From the NCBI GenBank assembly GCA_947095535.1, contig OX352774.1, forward strand, positions 41,122,496 to 41,186,495: DNA of 64,000 nucleotides, given 5' to 3'. Positions 62,090 through 64,000 of the stretch are shown piece after piece; within the stretch, counting starts at the first letter, position 1; the number at the start of each line of letters is the position of its first letter. The stretch comes from Poecilobothrus nobilitatus. Lineage: Eukaryota > Arthropoda > Insecta > Diptera > Dolichopodidae. The notes beneath the pieces were generated by a model that saw only the letters and a list, made by a program, of their open reading frames with translations, did not search any database and was not told the DNA's origin. The position numbers were made by a program, and so were the translations under genes.

Positions 62090-62561
62090 ACCTTTTTCAT
62101 TTTAACAGAAAACTTTTTTATTTTAAGTGAAGATATTTTTAGTTTAAGTGAAGAGCTCTTTTATTTTAATTGAAGATTTTTTACTTTACATGATGACATT
62201 TTTAGTTTAAATGAAATTTTTTTTATTTTAAGTGAAGATATTTTTATTTTAAATGAAAAAATTTTTGTTTCAGTAAAATGTTATAATATATTTCAGTTAT
62301 ATATTTAATTTATGTAATATGTATAAAGAAATATATATATTTTTTACTTACATAATTATATGTATGCTATATAATATATTTCTTTACTTTGGAAGAAATT
62401 TTTATATTTAAATAATATATACATATATACATAAATTGCTAAAGTAGCAATGTCTTCACATATAAAGTAAAAATATTTTTACTTTATGTAAAAAATTGTC
62501 ATATAAAAGTAAATATATCTTCACTTAACGTAAAAATTTCTTCAGTTAAAATGTAAAAGGT
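62090..62561. mobile_element. Foldback-like element with repeat-built inverted arms
   Basis: The ends ACCTTTTTCATTTTAAC (62090-62106) and GTTAAAATGTAAAAGGT (62545-62561) are imperfect inverses. Each arm is built of diverged units of about 20-30 bp of the type TTTTTATTTTAAGTGAAGA: about seven in the left arm to 62275, and inverse units in the right arm from 62440. A non-repeated AT-rich middle separates them. Inverted arms made of tandem repeats are the hallmark of foldback elements. It sits in a TA microsatellite, so a TA target duplication cannot be proven. Confidence 0.75.
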
Positions 62562-63759
62562 ATACATATATGTAATATTATTTTAAGATATATCTATTTC
62601 ATTTTCGAATATCGCGCCTAATACTGATGATCAAGTAGTCCTACCATCTGTCAACTATGAACTGATAAAAGAATTGTGTGATTATCTGTAAATCGAAAAC
62701 CTATAACGATATGATTTTCTATTTTGTAGTGTGAACTAAAGTTAGTTACTTTGGAAAACTATTATAATTTATCGTCTTAGAAAATAGTCCGTTATAAAAA
62801 GGTAATTTTGAACTAAATTTTCAAAATTTAGATAGATAAAAACCTCAACACCTAAAAAGGGATTAAATTTGCAATAAAATTTAAAATATAACCTTTAATA
62901 AAATTATTTAAATTATTTTCATTTTTTTAATCACTTCCTGCTTTCTCTATTTTTTACATATACCCTGTGATACTCTGTGCATTTATTGATTTCTGTTCAT
63001 ATTTGTATCTAATATATATAAATTATCTTTATATAATTTATAATGTATATAAAATTTATTTTTAAAAGAGTTATATGGAAAAGTTAAGCATCTATACCTA
63101 AAAACGTAGTTAAACAAAAAAAAAAACAACAATCTATAGTGTAAAATTGGTAATATTATACAGGTTTAGTAAGAGGAATTATTTAAATTTGAATAAAAAA
63201 CAAAAAAAAAAAAAAAACTTAATCTAAAAACTAAAATGGAATTAAAGTTGTTATGCCTAATTACGGCTAAATAAGAATATTTTATGAAAGAAATTATTAA
63301 ATCATTTAGAAGAGTTATTTTGATTTTTTGGATAATTAGGAAATATATTAACAAGACAAGTTAAATTTTTTTATTAATCATATGATAATTATAAGTTAGT
63401 GACTATCTTATTAAATATTGTTTATTTTATTTAATTTATTTTATTCGTAATTTCAATGTTATACCCATACAGTTTGGTGTCCGTTCAAGTATTAAATCTA
63501 CACATTTATTTTAATTTGGTTTTCAACTTTAAAACTGAATTTATTTCTTACATTTCAATTTTAGATTAAAGCAGAAGATAATTCGCTTCCTGTAAAATTA
63601 ATTGATATAAAGTTTTTCTTTCGAAATGACTTAAAAATATATAGAGATACCTTAATTTATATTATCTTAGCGAAATGTTCTAACAATTTTAAAAATCAGA
63701 TGCGAAAATATTTTAGTATAAAATATATAATAATACCTACATACATATGTAGTAGAATT
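62562..63759. other. AT-rich noncoding stretch, no gene seen
   Basis: No ORF of note and no recognised repeat. Confidence 0.55.
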
Positions 63760-64000
63760 TTTATACCCGTACGATAAGGATCGGGTATATTAAAATTGCT
63801 CCTCCGTTTGTAACACCTCGAAATAAGCTAGCTAGATATACCTTCAAAGGTATGGATCGGATCAGAAAAAAATTCTAAGACGATTGAGCTTTGTCCGTCC
63901 GTCCGTCCGTCTGTCCGTCAGCAAGATAACTCAAAAACTAAGAAAGCTGGAGTCTTGAAATTAACACAAAATATTCTTACAACAATTTGTAGGTTCCCTA
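63760..64000 (+). mobile_element. Repeat with TATACCCG...CGGGTATA head, cut by the window edge
   Basis: The palindromic head at 63761-63791 is followed by GTTTGTAACACCTCGAAATA, then by CCGTCCGTCCGTCCG (63894-63908), CTGTCCGTC and GATAACTCAAAAACTAAG. The order of parts is as in family T (head, GTTTGTAAC, CCGT tract, GATAACTCAAAAA), but the sequence between differs. It is thus a separate family of the same design. The rest lies beyond 64000. Confidence 0.7.

Overview
The window is nuclear DNA of an insect, most likely a dipteran. By eye it is extremely AT-rich. Genes have introns with GT/AG borders and polypyrimidine-rich acceptors. Coding sequence includes an Asn-rich low-complexity stretch. 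The repeats carry CCGT tracts and palindromic TATACCC...GGGTATA heads, an architecture I associate with fly genomes. The species cannot be named from the sequence. There is no sign of prokaryotic or viral organisation.

Only two genes can be supported, both in the last quarter. On the + strand at 49476-53223, six exons join in one uninterrupted frame into a SERAC1-like alpha/beta hydrolase of 726 residues. Convergent with it on the - strand (60986-54478), two exons separated by a 5.4-kb intron join in frame into a 377-residue secretory protein. It has a signal peptide, a Met/Asp repeat, a Cys-rich domain and a hydrophobic tail. Its Cys-rich domain looks like the N-terminal part of insect secreted DNA/RNA non-specific endonucleases, but the catalytic part is absent. 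The two genes lie tail to tail, 1.25 kb apart. A 102-codon ORF at 20602-20910 is a weak third candidate.

The first 49 kb holds no exon I can defend. It is AT-rich intergenic or intronic DNA filled with mobile-element remains. These are: tRNA-derived SINEs of two subfamilies (two copies of one and one copy of the other with clear target-site duplications); four decayed LINE reverse-transcriptase pieces; several inverted-repeat (MITE-like) elements, one with TTAA flanks inserted inside an older SINE; a foldback-like element at 62090-62561; and at least four further interspersed families, named here A, R, P and T. Family T contains an internal satellite-like array of exactly 142-bp units. Family A shows a 477-bp internal duplication and poly-G expansions. 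A further element, with a head like that of family T, is cut by the right window edge.

The best leads are the orphan nuclease-like secreted protein, the satellite inside family T, the tail shared between SINE and LINE, the nested TTAA element, the foldback element and a perfect 26-bp hairpin at 38571-38628. I found no CRISPR array, operon, rRNA gene or functional tRNA gene.
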